Shown here: positions 17,321-24,946 of the stretch, in pieces
Numbering within the stretch: the first letter of the stretch is position 1
Layout: each line of letters starts with the position of its first letter
Source of the DNA: Candidatus Gastranaerophilales bacterium
GTDB taxonomy: Bacteria; Cyanobacteriota; Vampirovibrionia; Gastranaerophilales; Gastranaerophilaceae
Length of the DNA stretch: 64,000 nt
Reading direction: 5' to 3'
Assembly: GCA_944323395.1 (NCBI GenBank)
Contig: CALUSI010000006.1
Location: forward strand, 1-64,000
Notes under the pieces: model-generated
The model's input: the letters and a program-made list of their open reading frames with translations, nothing else
Told to the model about the DNA's origin: nothing
Database searches by the model: none
Program-made: the position numbers and the translations under genes

Positions 17321-17326
17321 ATAAGT

Positions 17327-19342
17327 ATGAAAAAGTATTTGGGATTATTTGTTTCATTGTTTGTTTTATTTCAGCAAAGTGTCTATGCTGAAACTTCGCC
17401 TTTTGTATTAAAAGATAATCTGAGTAATAAAATAACTCCTGCGATTATGAAACAAAATCCAATAGAAATAAAAACAGAAGATATAAGTAAAAAAACTGAA
17501 AAATATGAAATTCCCCCAATAGAGTTAAATGATAAAGTTTTAAATTATACTTTAAAGCCTGTTTCCAATATTTCAGACATAACTGAAAGTATTATTTATC
17601 AAGAAAGTCAAATAGATATAAATGCAATAGATCCACAAAAACAAGGTAACGTAAATTCGTATTATCCCGGATTAAGAGGACCAAATCAATTAGTTATTTA
17701 TACTCCTGCTTATGGATTAAGAACAGGTACTAATGAATTTGGGACTGAAGCAATTGTTGAAAATAATATGGTTGTCCGTTTAAATGGAGCAGATTCAATT
17801 ATTCCGAAAAATGGTTTTGTAATTTCCGGTCACGGTAGGGCAAAAACTTGGATTATTAAAAATATTCAAGTTGGTTCAAAAGTTTATCTTGATAGTAGTG
17901 ATGGTTCATTAAAAGTATTTTTGACACCTGATAGTCTTGTATATGCTGCTAAAGAAAAAATTAAAGAGGTTAGTGGACTTATTGAATATTATAGACAAAA
18001 AGATATTCTTTATAGTGACAAAAAGGCAAGTGAATATCTTGAAAATTCGAGAGAACTTCTGAGAAAGGCAGAAAAGAAACCTGAAAAGACACAGTCTTTC
18101 ATTACGGAGGCCATGTCTGCTTTGGATGACGCTATAAAAAATGCTATCCCATATTTTAATAATGAATTAAAAGGAGTTTGGGTTCGTCCTGTAGAAAAAA
18201 CACATGCACAAATAACTAAAACTATAGAAAGAATGAAAGATGCAGGCATAACTGATATCTTTTTAGAAACATATTTTCACGGTAAAACAATATATCCAAG
18301 TAAATATCTTAAAGATAATGGTGTGATATGGCAAAGAGAAGAATTCTTAGGTTTTGATCCACTCGAAATATGGATTAGTGAAGCTCATAAAAGAAATATG
18401 AAAGTTCATATTTGGTTTGAAAGTTTTTATGTTGGTAATGACAATCCTCAAACTACACCTAATCATGTATTGAGTGTATATCCAATGTGGGCAAATAAAA
18501 GACTTTCAAATTATGATTCAGAAACTCCCGTCCCATCATTATCAGAACATAATGGGTATTTTTTAGACCCTGCTAATATTCAAGTTCAGACTTATCTTTT
18601 AGGTATTTTAAATGAAATAATTACTAATTATGAAATAGATGGTATAAATCTTGATTATGTAAGATATCCTCAAACTGTGGATCCATCTTATCCTAATTAT
18701 GCTTCAACAAATTGGGGGTATACAAAGGTTGCCCGAGATGAATTTAAAGCTATGTATGGGCTTGATCCTATTGACATTGCATATGGTACAGGTGATTGGC
18801 AATTATGGACTATATATCGTCAACGACAAATATCAGAATTTATAAAAAGTGTAAAAAAACTTATAACTAATAAAAATATAAAATTGACAACAGTTGTTTT
18901 TCCTGATTTGAAAAAAGCTTCTGCAACAAAAATGCAAAATTGGAAGGCTTGGTCTATGAACAATCTTGTTGATGGTTTTACTCCTTTAATTTTGACAGGT
19001 GATAAGAATACGGCAGTATTACTTTTAAAAGATATATTTAATAATACAAGTCCGACAACCAAAATTTATCCGGGATTATTTGTTACTTTCATGGGCGGAC
19101 CATTTGAAGATTTGTTGATTCAAATACATAAAACAAGAGAGTTTAGAGCAAAAGGCGCGATAATATTTGATTATGCACATTTAGATGATAAATACATTGA
19201 AGCGCTGAAAACAAGAGTTTATAATCAAACATATGAAAATCGTGAGTTTGATTTGAAAGCTCCCGAAAATTATACGCCGCAAGTAAAATATAATGAAAAG
19301 AAAAAGAAAAGATTTTGGAGAAAAGATAATGACAATAATTAA
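17327..19342 (+). CDS. Exported glycosyl-hydrolase-like 10 (DUF187-type) protein
   Basis: From ATG 17327 the product starts with a good signal peptide (KKYLGLFVSLFVLFQQSVYA, cleavage after YAE). That start is supported by a promoter 6 nt upstream, although an ATG at 17270 would add 19 residues. An N-terminal beta domain includes TPAYGLRTGTNEFGTEA and VVRLNG. A helical linker leads to a TIM-barrel of the GHL10/DUF187 family from KGVWVRPVEKTHAQI onward, with ITDIFLETYFHG, VHIWFESFYVG, GINLDYVRYPQ and VTFMGGPFEDL. Relatives (for example YngK) are thought to act on cell-wall or exopolysaccharide glycans. The C-terminus is very basic. dapF begins inside its 3' end. Confidence 0.85.
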   Translation: MKKYLGLFVSLFVLFQQSVYAETSPFVLKDNLSNKITPAIMKQNPIEIKTEDISKKTEKYEIPPIELNDKVLNYTLKPVSNISDITESIIYQESQIDINAIDPQKQGNVNSYYPGLRGPNQLVIYTPAYGLRTGTNEFGTEAIVENNMVVRLNGADSIIPKNGFVISGHGRAKTWIIKNIQVGSKVYLDSSDGSLKVFLTPDSLVYAAKEKIKEVSGLIEYYRQKDILYSDKKASEYLENSRELLRKAEKKPEKTQSFITEAMSALDDAIKNAIPYFNNELKGVWVRPVEKTHAQITKTIERMKDAGITDIFLETYFHGKTIYPSKYLKDNGVIWQREEFLGFDPLEIWISEAHKRNMKVHIWFESFYVGNDNPQTTPNHVLSVYPMWANKRLSNYDSETPVPSLSEHNGYFLDPANIQVQTYLLGILNEIITNYEIDGINLDYVRYPQTVDPSYPNYASTNWGYTKVARDEFKAMYGLDPIDIAYGTGDWQLWTIYRQRQISEFIKSVKKLITNKNIKLTTVVFPDLKKASATKMQNWKAWSMNNLVDGFTPLILTGDKNTAVLLLKDIFNNTSPTTKIYPGLFVTFMGGPFEDLLIQIHKTREFRAKGAIIFDYAHLDDKYIEALKTRVYNQTYENREFDLKAPENYTPQVKYNEKKKKRFWRKDNDNN

Positions 19343-20174
19343 TTTTACAAAAATGCAAGGTTTGGGTAATGATTTTGTAGTTCTTGACTATGAAGAATAT
19401 AAAAAAACAAATAAAACTCCTCAAGAACTTGCACTAAAATTATGCGACAGACATTTTGGTATTGGCGCAGACGGTTTAATTATTGTTAATCCTGATACGA
19501 AGGATACTGATATCGGATGGATTTTTTATAATAATGACGGTTCAATTGCACAAATGTGCGGGAATGGAATAAGATGTTTCGCTAAATATGTTTTTGAAAA
19601 AGGTTATGTAAATAAAAAAGAATTTTCGGTTGAAACTAAAGCCGGAACAATTATTCCTAAAATTTTAGATAATGGACTTGTTAGGGTTAATATGTCTCAG
19701 CCTATTTTAGAACCGGAGAAAATTCCTGTAAAAGTTAATAATAACTTGAATTTTGAGGTTGTTGTATCAGATAGAACATTTATAGCAAATGCAGTTAGTA
19801 TGGGAAATCCTCATTGCATTATTATTACTGATGAAAATACAAAGGAATTGGCTTTAAAGTATGGTCGTGAGATAGAAACGCATCCTTTATTCCCGGAAAA
19901 AACTAATGTAGAGTTTATAAAAATTTTATCACGTGATGAAATTAATTTGGATGTATGGGAAAGAGGTTGTGCAATTACTCTGGCATGCGGAACAGGGGCT
20001 TGTGCCAGCGTAACAGCTGCTATATTAAACGGTTTATGTGATAATAAAGTAAAAGTAAATTTACCGGGCGGACAGCTTTTAATTGAGTGGGATGGTAATA
20101 TTAACGATACAAAACATGATATCTTTATGTCTGGCAGAGCTGATTATTCTTTTACGGGACAAATTGAAGTATAG
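19329..20174 (+). CDS. dapF: Diaminopimelate epimerase
   Basis: DapF converts LL- to meso-diaminopimelate for lysine and peptidoglycan synthesis. The 281-residue protein starts MTIINFTKMQGLGNDFVVLD. It has both catalytic cysteines: MCGNGIRCFAKY near residue 75 and LACGTGACASV near residue 218. The two-lobed DapF length is normal, and GNPHC and ERGCAITLACG are also present. I choose the ATG at 19329, which has a GGAG ribosome-binding site and matches the family start, instead of an upstream ATG at 19293 lying in the previous gene. It overlaps that gene by 14 bp, so translational coupling is likely. The presence of DapF fits a DAP-type peptidoglycan. Confidence 0.95.
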   Translation: MTIINFTKMQGLGNDFVVLDYEEYKKTNKTPQELALKLCDRHFGIGADGLIIVNPDTKDTDIGWIFYNNDGSIAQMCGNGIRCFAKYVFEKGYVNKKEFSVETKAGTIIPKILDNGLVRVNMSQPILEPEKIPVKVNNNLNFEVVVSDRTFIANAVSMGNPHCIIITDENTKELALKYGREIETHPLFPEKTNVEFIKILSRDEINLDVWERGCAITLACGTGACASVTAAILNGLCDNKVKVNLPGGQLLIEWDGNINDTKHDIFMSGRADYSFTGQIEV

Positions 20175-20221
20175 ACCTTATACTAATTGCAAAGACTAAA
20201 AACATAGGTTAATATTAACTT

Positions 20222-21187
20222 ATGAATCTTTTGGAAATTAAAAATCTTAATCTGAGCTTTCATTCTGATGACAAAGATTATCAAGCGTTGCATAATATAA
20301 ATTTAGAATTAGAAAAAGGACAAATGCTTGCTCTTGTCGGAGAATCAGGTTGCGGTAAGACAATTACTGCCATGTCTGTTCTAAGGCTGCTTGCTCCAAA
20401 TGCAAAAATTACAGCGGGGAAAATAATATATAATGGTAAAGATTTACTTTCTTTACCGGAAAAGGAAATGCAATATATTAGAGGACGAGAAATAGCACTC
20501 GTTCCTCAGGATCCTATGACGTCTTTGAATCCTCTTTATACTATTGGTTCGCAGCTTTTAGAAGTTATAGAAGTTCATCAAAATGTAAAAGGAAAAGAAG
20601 CGGAAAAAATAGCGATTGATGTTTTAGACTTGGTAAAAATTCCAAATGCAAAAGAAAGACTAAAAGCATATCCTCACGAATTTTCTGGTGGAATGCGCCA
20701 AAGAGTAATAATTGCTATGGCCATAGCTTGTCAATCGAAAATTATAATTGCTGATGAACCGACTACTGCACTTGATGTTACTGTTCAAGCTCAAATAATG
20801 GATCTTTTAAAAGAAATTCAAAATAATTTTGGTACATCATTTATTTTTATTTCTCATGATTTTGGTTTGGTTTATGAATCTGCCGATAAGGTTGCTGTTA
20901 TGTATGCCGGGCATGTTGTTGAGTATTCTTCTGCTGTTGAATTATTTAAAAATCCAAAACATCCTTATACAAAGGCATTGTTAAAAACCTTGCCCGATTT
21001 TAATTCAAAAAAGTTAGAAGCAATAGAAGGACAGCCTCCTTCTATAAAAGATTGTTTTCAGGGCTGTTCTTTTGAGCCGAGGTGCAAGTTAAAAATGGAT
21101 ATATGTAAGATAAATCATCCTGATTGCTATACACTTGAAAATTCTTGTGTATCTTGCTTTTTGTATGATAAGTCCAAAAGGAAATAA
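20222..21187 (+). CDS. Oligopeptide/dipeptide-type ABC transporter ATP-binding protein (DppD/OppD-like)
   Basis: This ABC ATPase of 321 residues has Walker A GESGCGKT near residue 40, a Q-loop in VPQDPMTSLNP, signature FSGGMRQRV, Walker B IIADEPTTALD and the switch histidine in FISHDFG. The C-terminus has the oligopeptide-transporter domain with cysteines (CFQGCSFEPRCKLKMDIC), typical of DppD/OppD/AppD-type proteins that bind an Fe-S cluster. No permease, partner ATPase or substrate-binding protein is adjacent, so it may work with components encoded elsewhere. There is no ribosome-binding site; a weak TAATAT lies 6 nt upstream. It is the last housekeeping gene before the accessory island. Confidence 0.93.
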   Translation: MNLLEIKNLNLSFHSDDKDYQALHNINLELEKGQMLALVGESGCGKTITAMSVLRLLAPNAKITAGKIIYNGKDLLSLPEKEMQYIRGREIALVPQDPMTSLNPLYTIGSQLLEVIEVHQNVKGKEAEKIAIDVLDLVKIPNAKERLKAYPHEFSGGMRQRVIIAMAIACQSKIIIADEPTTALDVTVQAQIMDLLKEIQNNFGTSFIFISHDFGLVYESADKVAVMYAGHVVEYSSAVELFKNPKHPYTKALLKTLPDFNSKKLEAIEGQPPSIKDCFQGCSFEPRCKLKMDICKINHPDCYTLENSCVSCFLYDKSKRK

Positions 21188-21188
21188 T

Positions 21189-21344
21189 TCTCTTAATGTT
21201 TTATAGGCAAATGCCTATAATATAAATATGCTTACAAAAAAACAAAAAATATTCTTTGAAAAACTAAAAGAATCATATGGCAAAGGAGCGCTTTCAGGTT
21301 TTGATATAATTGCTAAAGATTTTAGGTTTAAACATAAAAATTCA
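21189..21344 (+). repeat. Left copy of a 156-bp lexA promoter/5'-gene repeat
   Basis: This stretch aligns without gaps to 24791-24946 (offset 3602), with about 20 mismatches. The two copies together span the promoter, the operator and the first 39 codons of the lexA-like gene. Homology stops abruptly after the codon for Ser39. The copies bracket the lysozyme island. Confidence 0.8.
21204..21217. promoter_or_regulatory. Second LexA-type operator, TAGGCA-AA-TGCCTA
   Basis: This dyad with perfect 6-bp arms overlaps a TATAAT box (21216-21221) just before the broken lexA copy. Compared with the intact gene's operator, G4 and C11 replace A4 and T11 on both arms together, so the symmetry was kept. 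The -35 position is degraded (TTAATG). Confidence 0.6.
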
Positions 21345-21362
21345 AATTTTCTTTTTGTTTAA
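21228..21362 (+). pseudogene. Truncated LexA-like repressor fragment
   Basis: The ORF encodes 44 residues starting MLTKKQKIFFEKLKESYGKG. Its first 39 residues match the intact LexA-like protein at 24830 with six differences (K4E, G20E, S23P, G24S, R33G and the junction). After Ser39 the frame runs into five unrelated codons and TAA. The winged-helix domain is incomplete and the S24 protease domain is missing, so no functional repressor is expected. It keeps a TATAAT box 6 nt before ATG, as in the intact copy. Residue 33, at the recognition-helix side, is Arg instead of Gly, which fits a paralogue with altered operator preference before it was truncated. Confidence 0.8.
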
Positions 21363-21722
21363 CTTTGGATTTTTTTATAAAGAACTGTGAATAATTTTTT
21401 CTGAATTTATTCTACAAAGAAGCCCACAGATATTCTTGTATTATATATAAAAATTTTTGAGTTACATAGTAATGTAAAAAATGAGTTTTTTACAATAATT
21501 TACATATAATTGTAATTGCCTCATGGCCATGGTTTTGACGATAAAAAAGTTCTTTAAAATATTATTTCTAAACGATATATCTTGAATGTTTCACAAAAAG
21601 ATTTATACTAAAAATATAACGAACAGTAAGTAAAAGACTATTAATAATAACTTAAAGGAATAAAGTATTAAATACTGTCAGTTAAATTGTAGTTCTTAAA
21701 TAAATCATGAAAGGAGAAAAGA
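21363..21722 (+). promoter_or_regulatory. 360-bp leader region of the lysozyme gene with small dyads
   Basis: No gene is visible here. There is a TTACAT-AGTA-ATGTAA dyad (21462-21477) and a TTACAAT/ATTGTAA inverted repeat (21490-21496 with 21509-21515). The latter encloses a TATAAT (21505-21510), so a regulated promoter is plausible, and it would give a leader of about 200 nt. CATGGCCATG (10-bp palindrome) follows at about 21521. The ribosome-binding site AAAGGAGAAAAG lies just before the ATG at 21723. Confidence 0.4.
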
Positions 21723-22454
21723 ATGGCAGCATGGAATGAAGCAGATCATCCAAGGGATGAAGAAGGTAAATTTACGGATAAAGGAGGCGGAACTTCTACA
21801 GCACAAAGTTATGAAGATAAAATGCAAAGAAGAGCGGATCTATTGTTTCCCAAAACAATAGATAAAAACAATGTTGAAAATTTAAAGGAAAATGATATTC
21901 TAAAAAAATACAAAAATAGTCGATTAGAAAAACTGAACCAAAGTATAAACAATAAATCTATAGAAACTGCACCAAGATGGAGTAATAATACTAAATTTTC
22001 AGATGCAGAATTACAAAAGGCGAGAATATTTATACAAGGGGAAGAAAAATTTAGCCCGAATGCATATTATCCTGTAAATGGAGATAAGTTAACAATAGGA
22101 TATGGTCATACCAAATTGGTTGACGGAAAACCAATTACTCTTGGAATGAAAATTACAAAAGAAAAAGCAGAAGAATTATACAGAAAGGATTTTGAAGAAC
22201 ATACTACAGGATTAAAAGAAGTAGAAGTTCCTTTAACAAGTAACCAAAAAATAGCATTAGCCAGTTTTATGTTTAATCTTGGTCCCAATATACTACATAA
22301 TTCAGATTTACTTAAAAAATTAAATTCTGGAGATTATGAAGGGGCTGCTAATAAATTTGGCGAATATATACATCAAAAGGGCAAAGTATTAAAAGGACTG
22401 GTTAATAGAAGAAAAAGAGAAAAAGAATTGTTTTTAACACCGGACGGAGAGTGA
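21723..22454 (+). CDS. Phage-type GH24 lysozyme with an HPRDEEGKF-type N-terminus
   Basis: The 243-residue product has a C-terminal phage lysozyme (GH24) domain from about residue 95. The catalytic glutamate is probably Glu108 (GEEKFSPNAYY), followed by LTIGYGHTK, where the Thr before the IGYGHT block is conserved. The Asp usual after AYx is replaced by Pro, as occurs in some members. FMFNLG and RRKREKELFL are also family segments. It should cleave the glycan strand of peptidoglycan. There is no signal peptide. Residues 4-20 (WNEADHPRDEEGKFTDKGG) match a motif common in phage head or portal-associated proteins and in polymorphic-toxin-like fusions. It is convergent with three membrane-anchored paralogues and lies inside a lexA-flanked island. 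Confidence 0.88.
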   Translation: MAAWNEADHPRDEEGKFTDKGGGTSTAQSYEDKMQRRADLLFPKTIDKNNVENLKENDILKKYKNSRLEKLNQSINNKSIETAPRWSNNTKFSDAELQKARIFIQGEEKFSPNAYYPVNGDKLTIGYGHTKLVDGKPITLGMKITKEKAEELYRKDFEEHTTGLKEVEVPLTSNQKIALASFMFNLGPNILHNSDLLKKLNSGDYEGAANKFGEYIHQKGKVLKGLVNRRKREKELFLTPDGE

Positions 22455-22474
22455 TATTACTTTCCGTTTTTTTT
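22444..22474 (+). terminator. Terminator overlapping both convergent stop codons
   Basis: A 9-bp stem (22444-22452 with 22459-22467, one G-T pair) with a 6-nt loop is followed by eight T. It ends the lysozyme transcript and includes the stop codons of both the lysozyme gene and the convergent gene copy 1. It is therefore partly coding on both strands. Confidence 0.75.
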
Positions 22475-23068
22475 GTATCTGCATAAGGCTTCGTAAGCTA
22501 TTTCCCCGTTAATCCATCCGCCTGCCCCATTATAACATACGCCGTACTTATTCGGTTCATCTGATAATAAATTACCATCTTTGTCAAATTCTTTTATATG
22601 TTCAAGACATAATGCGGGTTCTTTACAATCAGCATCATATTTTATTAGTATATAGTATTCAGAATTATCCTCAGTATTGTGTGTATATCTCTCCTTTGAA
22701 GTATACATTTTGAACCAGCCTGATATTGAATATTTCTTTATTGTTAAAGAATTTTTATCAAAATAAATATCATCTGTTAATTTTTCCAAATTATTTTCGT
22801 TATCCGAATTTCTATAATTCGTATATTTAGATAATTTGAGATTTATTTTTTCAAGTTGATTAATTTTTCCTTTTAACTTTTCTCTCTCAATTTCACAACT
22901 ATCAGAATTTATTTCTTTAAAGTTGTTAATCTTTTCTTCTAAATTATTTTTTTCAATTTCTAGATTATAAAGCTTTTTATCATCAACAAACTTTTTTATA
23001 AAAAAGCCAAATGCAAATGATGATAATAATGAAAATATAGAAATTAATATAATAATAAACTTTTTCAT
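22457..23068 (-). CDS. Membrane-anchored paralogue 1, coiled coil plus protein E-like domain
   Basis: The 203-residue product has an N-terminal membrane helix (KKFIIILISIFSLLSSFAFGFF), then KKFVDDKK. A coiled coil runs to about residue 90 (NNLEEKINNFKEI, KINQLEKINLKL). A C-terminal domain of about 110 residues has DDIYFDKNSL, a GWFKMY strand and YYILIKYDADC. It then shows EFDKDGNLL, GGWINGEI and a closing Cys. This strand pattern with two or three cysteines resembles the surface-adhesin protein E family (PF16747-like); that is pattern recognition, not a search. The helix has no cleavable signal site, so the C-terminal domain should face the periplasm. A TATAAT lies 8 nt before ATG with no ribosome-binding site. 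This is the most diverged C-terminus of the three copies. Confidence 0.75.
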   Translation of the reverse strand: MKKFIIILISIFSLLSSFAFGFFIKKFVDDKKLYNLEIEKNNLEEKINNFKEINSDSCEIEREKLKGKINQLEKINLKLSKYTNYRNSDNENNLEKLTDDIYFDKNSLTIKKYSISGWFKMYTSKERYTHNTEDNSEYYILIKYDADCKEPALCLEHIKEFDKDGNLLSDEPNKYGVCYNGAGGWINGEIAYEALCRYKKNGK

Positions 23069-23135
23069 AGCGAATAATTATAACATATTTATATTTTTTT
23101 ATATATGAGTCTTTAGGTAAAATAAACCTGCGGAT

Positions 23136-23735
23136 TTATTCTTTATATTTGCATAAAGTATTAAAATATATTTCTCCATTTACAAATCCATTATAACTTG
23201 GACAAATACCATTGTTATTTGGTTCATCCAGTAATAAATTACCATCTTTATCAAATTCTTTTAAATGAGTAAGGCATAATACATTTGATTGACAATAAGC
23301 CTGGTATTGATTCAATTCATAATAAATAGGAATACTGTCAATATTGACTGTATATCTATCTTCTGAATTATATATTTTAAACCAACCCTTTATAGAATAT
23401 TTATCTTTAGTTAGCGAATTTTCATCAAAATAAATATCATCTGTTAATTTTTCCAAATTATTTTCATTATCCGAATTTCTATAATTCGTATATTTAGATA
23501 ATTTGAGATTTATTTTTTCAAGTTGATTAATTTTTTCTTTTAACTTTTCTCTCTCAATTTCACAACTATCAGAATTTATTTCTTTAAAGTTGTTAATCTT
23601 TTCTTCTAAATTATTTTTTTCAATTTCTAGATTATAAAGCTTTTTATCATCAACAAACTTTTTTATAAAAAAGCCAAATGCAAATGATGATAATAATGAA
23701 AATATAGAAATTAATATAATAATAAACTTTTTCAT
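23136..23735 (-). CDS. Membrane-anchored paralogue 2
   Basis: This is the 199-residue second copy of the tandem family. Its first roughly 110 residues are nearly identical to paralogue 1 (G66 becomes E, K109 becomes E), including the membrane helix and coiled coil, at the DNA level as well. From residue 112 the protein E-like domain diverges strongly: GWFKIYNSEDRYTVNIDS, then YQAYCQSNVLCLTHLKEF and a short FVNGEIYFNTLCKYKE tail. The C-terminal 15 residues are shared with paralogue 3 instead. Such mosaic identity indicates recombination or gene conversion among the copies. The upstream 67 bp is also repeated and holds the same TATAAT-8-ATG arrangement. Confidence 0.75.
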   Translation of the reverse strand: MKKFIIILISIFSLLSSFAFGFFIKKFVDDKKLYNLEIEKNNLEEKINNFKEINSDSCEIEREKLKEKINQLEKINLKLSKYTNYRNSDNENNLEKLTDDIYFDENSLTKDKYSIKGWFKIYNSEDRYTVNIDSIPIYYELNQYQAYCQSNVLCLTHLKEFDKDGNLLLDEPNNNGICPSYNGFVNGEIYFNTLCKYKE

Positions 23736-23803
23736 AGCGAATAATTATAACATATTTATATTTTTTTATATATGAGTCTTTAGGTTAAAATAAACCTGCG
23801 GAT

Positions 23804-24409
23804 TTATTCTTTATATTTGCATAAAGTATTAAAATATATTTCTCCATTTATAAATGTTGAATAGTTGCCGCAATGATTATATCCATCAAATTCATCTATT
23901 AATATATTGCCATCTTTATCAAATTCTTTTATATATATACGACATAATACATCTGATTCACAAGTAGTACTGAATTTGTTTAATTCAGAATATACAGGAA
24001 CAGCATTAACATACGATGTAGTTGTATCTGTATCTGCGGAACTATAAACTTTAAACCACCCATTTATAGAATGTTTATCTTTAGTTAGTGAGTTCTTATC
24101 AAAAAAAATATCATCTGTTAATTTTTCCAATTTCTTGTCATCATCCGAATTTCTAAAATTGGCGGACATAGATAATTTAAAGTTTATTTTTTCAAGTTGA
24201 TTAATTTTTTCTTTTAATTTTTTCATCTCAAATTTGCAGCTATCAGAATTTATATCTTTAAATTGATTAATCTTTTCTTCTAAATTATTTTTTTCAATTT
24301 CAAGATTATAAAACTTTTTATCATCAACAAACTTTTTTATAAAAAAGCCAAATGCAAATGATGATAATAATGAAAATATAGAAATTAATATAATAATAAA
24401 CTTTTTCAT
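23804..24409 (-). CDS. Membrane-anchored paralogue 3
   Basis: This is the 201-residue third copy, the first transcribed if the three form an operon. I take the ATG at 24409, which aligns with the other copies and has TACAAT 8 nt upstream; an in-frame ATG at 24427 would add six residues. The membrane helix and coiled coil are more diverged from copies 1 and 2 (KKFYNLEIEK, KFEMKKLKEK, MSANFRNS). The C-terminal domain has its own loop (SSADTDTTTSYVNAVPVY) with EFDKDGNILIDEF and FINGEIYFNTLCKYKE. It probably sits in the inner membrane with its C-terminal domain in the periplasm. Whether it inhibits the neighbouring lysozyme is an open inference. Confidence 0.75.
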   Translation of the reverse strand: MKKFIIILISIFSLLSSFAFGFFIKKFVDDKKFYNLEIEKNNLEEKINQFKDINSDSCKFEMKKLKEKINQLEKINFKLSMSANFRNSDDDKKLEKLTDDIFFDKNSLTKDKHSINGWFKVYSSADTDTTTSYVNAVPVYSELNKFSTTCESDVLCRIYIKEFDKDGNILIDEFDGYNHCGNYSTFINGEIYFNTLCKYKE

Positions 24410-24526
24410 AACAAATAATTGTAACACATTTAATTTTTTTTATATAAGCCGATAGTGCGTAACAATTTCTATAAAATCAATAGAAATGCCAATGGGCTTT
24501 ATTTTTATAAATTTGGATTTTTTTGT

Positions 24527-24727
24527 TTAATCAGGCTTATATTCAACTATATCTTTAATATCGCATTTAAAATAATTGCAGAGTTTATTTATTGTGCTGA
24601 GCTTAACGTCAATGTTTTCAACTTTAACCAGCTTTGAAATGGTAGCTTTGCTTATGTCAGTTGCTTCCGCTGCCTGATACCTTAATTTATGCAGCCATAT
24701 AAGTTCATATAATTTTATTGTAATCAT
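24527..24727 (-). CDS. Small XRE-family (Cro/C1-type) regulator
   Basis: From the ATG at 24727 (TATAAT 7 nt upstream, no ribosome-binding site) this is a 66-residue single-domain helix-turn-helix protein. A longer in-frame start at 24736 adds three residues. The fold runs through ITIKLYELIWLHKL, QAAEATDISKATISKL as the helix-turn-helix and LSTINKLCNYFKCDIKDIVEY, the typical end of YozG-like XRE proteins. It is the outermost gene of the island, between the three paralogues and lexA and on the paralogues' strand, so it may control them. There is no dimerisation or ligand domain. Confidence 0.85.
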   Translation of the reverse strand: MITIKLYELIWLHKLRYQAAEATDISKATISKLVKVENIDVKLSTINKLCNYFKCDIKDIVEYKPD

Positions 24728-24790
24728 ATTAAGCATTATATATCTAAAAACTTTATACTATGCTGTTTTTTTCAACACGGTCTGCAAATC

Positions 24791-24946
24791 TCTCTTGACA
24801 ATTTATAGACAATTGTCTATAATATAAATATGCTTACAGAAAAACAAAAAATATTCTTTGAAAAACTAAAAGAATCATATGGTAAAGAAGCACTTCCAAG
24901 CTTTGATATTATTGCCAAAGATTTTGGATTTAAACATAAAAATTCA
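24791..24946 (+). repeat. Right copy of the 156-bp lexA promoter/5'-gene repeat
   Basis: This is the partner of 21189-21344. Here it is the functional promoter and the first 39 codons of the intact lexA-like gene. The 3602-bp offset defines the bracketed island. Confidence 0.8.
24795..24823 (+). promoter_or_regulatory. lexA promoter TTGACA-17-TATAAT with a 20-bp perfect palindrome operator
   Basis: TTGACA (24795-24800), a 17-bp spacer and TATAAT (24818-24823) form a consensus promoter. TTATAGACAATTGTCTATAA (24803-24822) is a perfect 20-bp palindrome filling the spacer and most of the -10. It is the best candidate for LexA binding and autorepression. TATAAT ends 6 nt before the ATG at 24830, so the mRNA should be leaderless. 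Confidence 0.8.

Larger units (their letters stand above)
22457..24440 (-). repeat. Tandem triplication of an approximately 670-bp gene unit
   Basis: Three head-to-tail copies (unit starts 22457, 23136, 23804; spacings 679 and 668 bp) include the gene and its upstream promoter segment. Copies 1 and 2 are almost identical over their 5' halves. Copies 2 and 3 share the 3' tail. Confidence 0.85.

Noticed and set aside
17270-17326. Longer start for the GHL10 protein
   Set aside because: That ATG lies upstream of a good -35/-10 pair and hides the signal peptide behind extra residues.
21189-24946. attL/attR sites of a complete integrative element
   Set aside because: No integrase or other mobility gene lies between the repeats, and the copies differ by about 13%. 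I report the repeat but not a defined mobile element.
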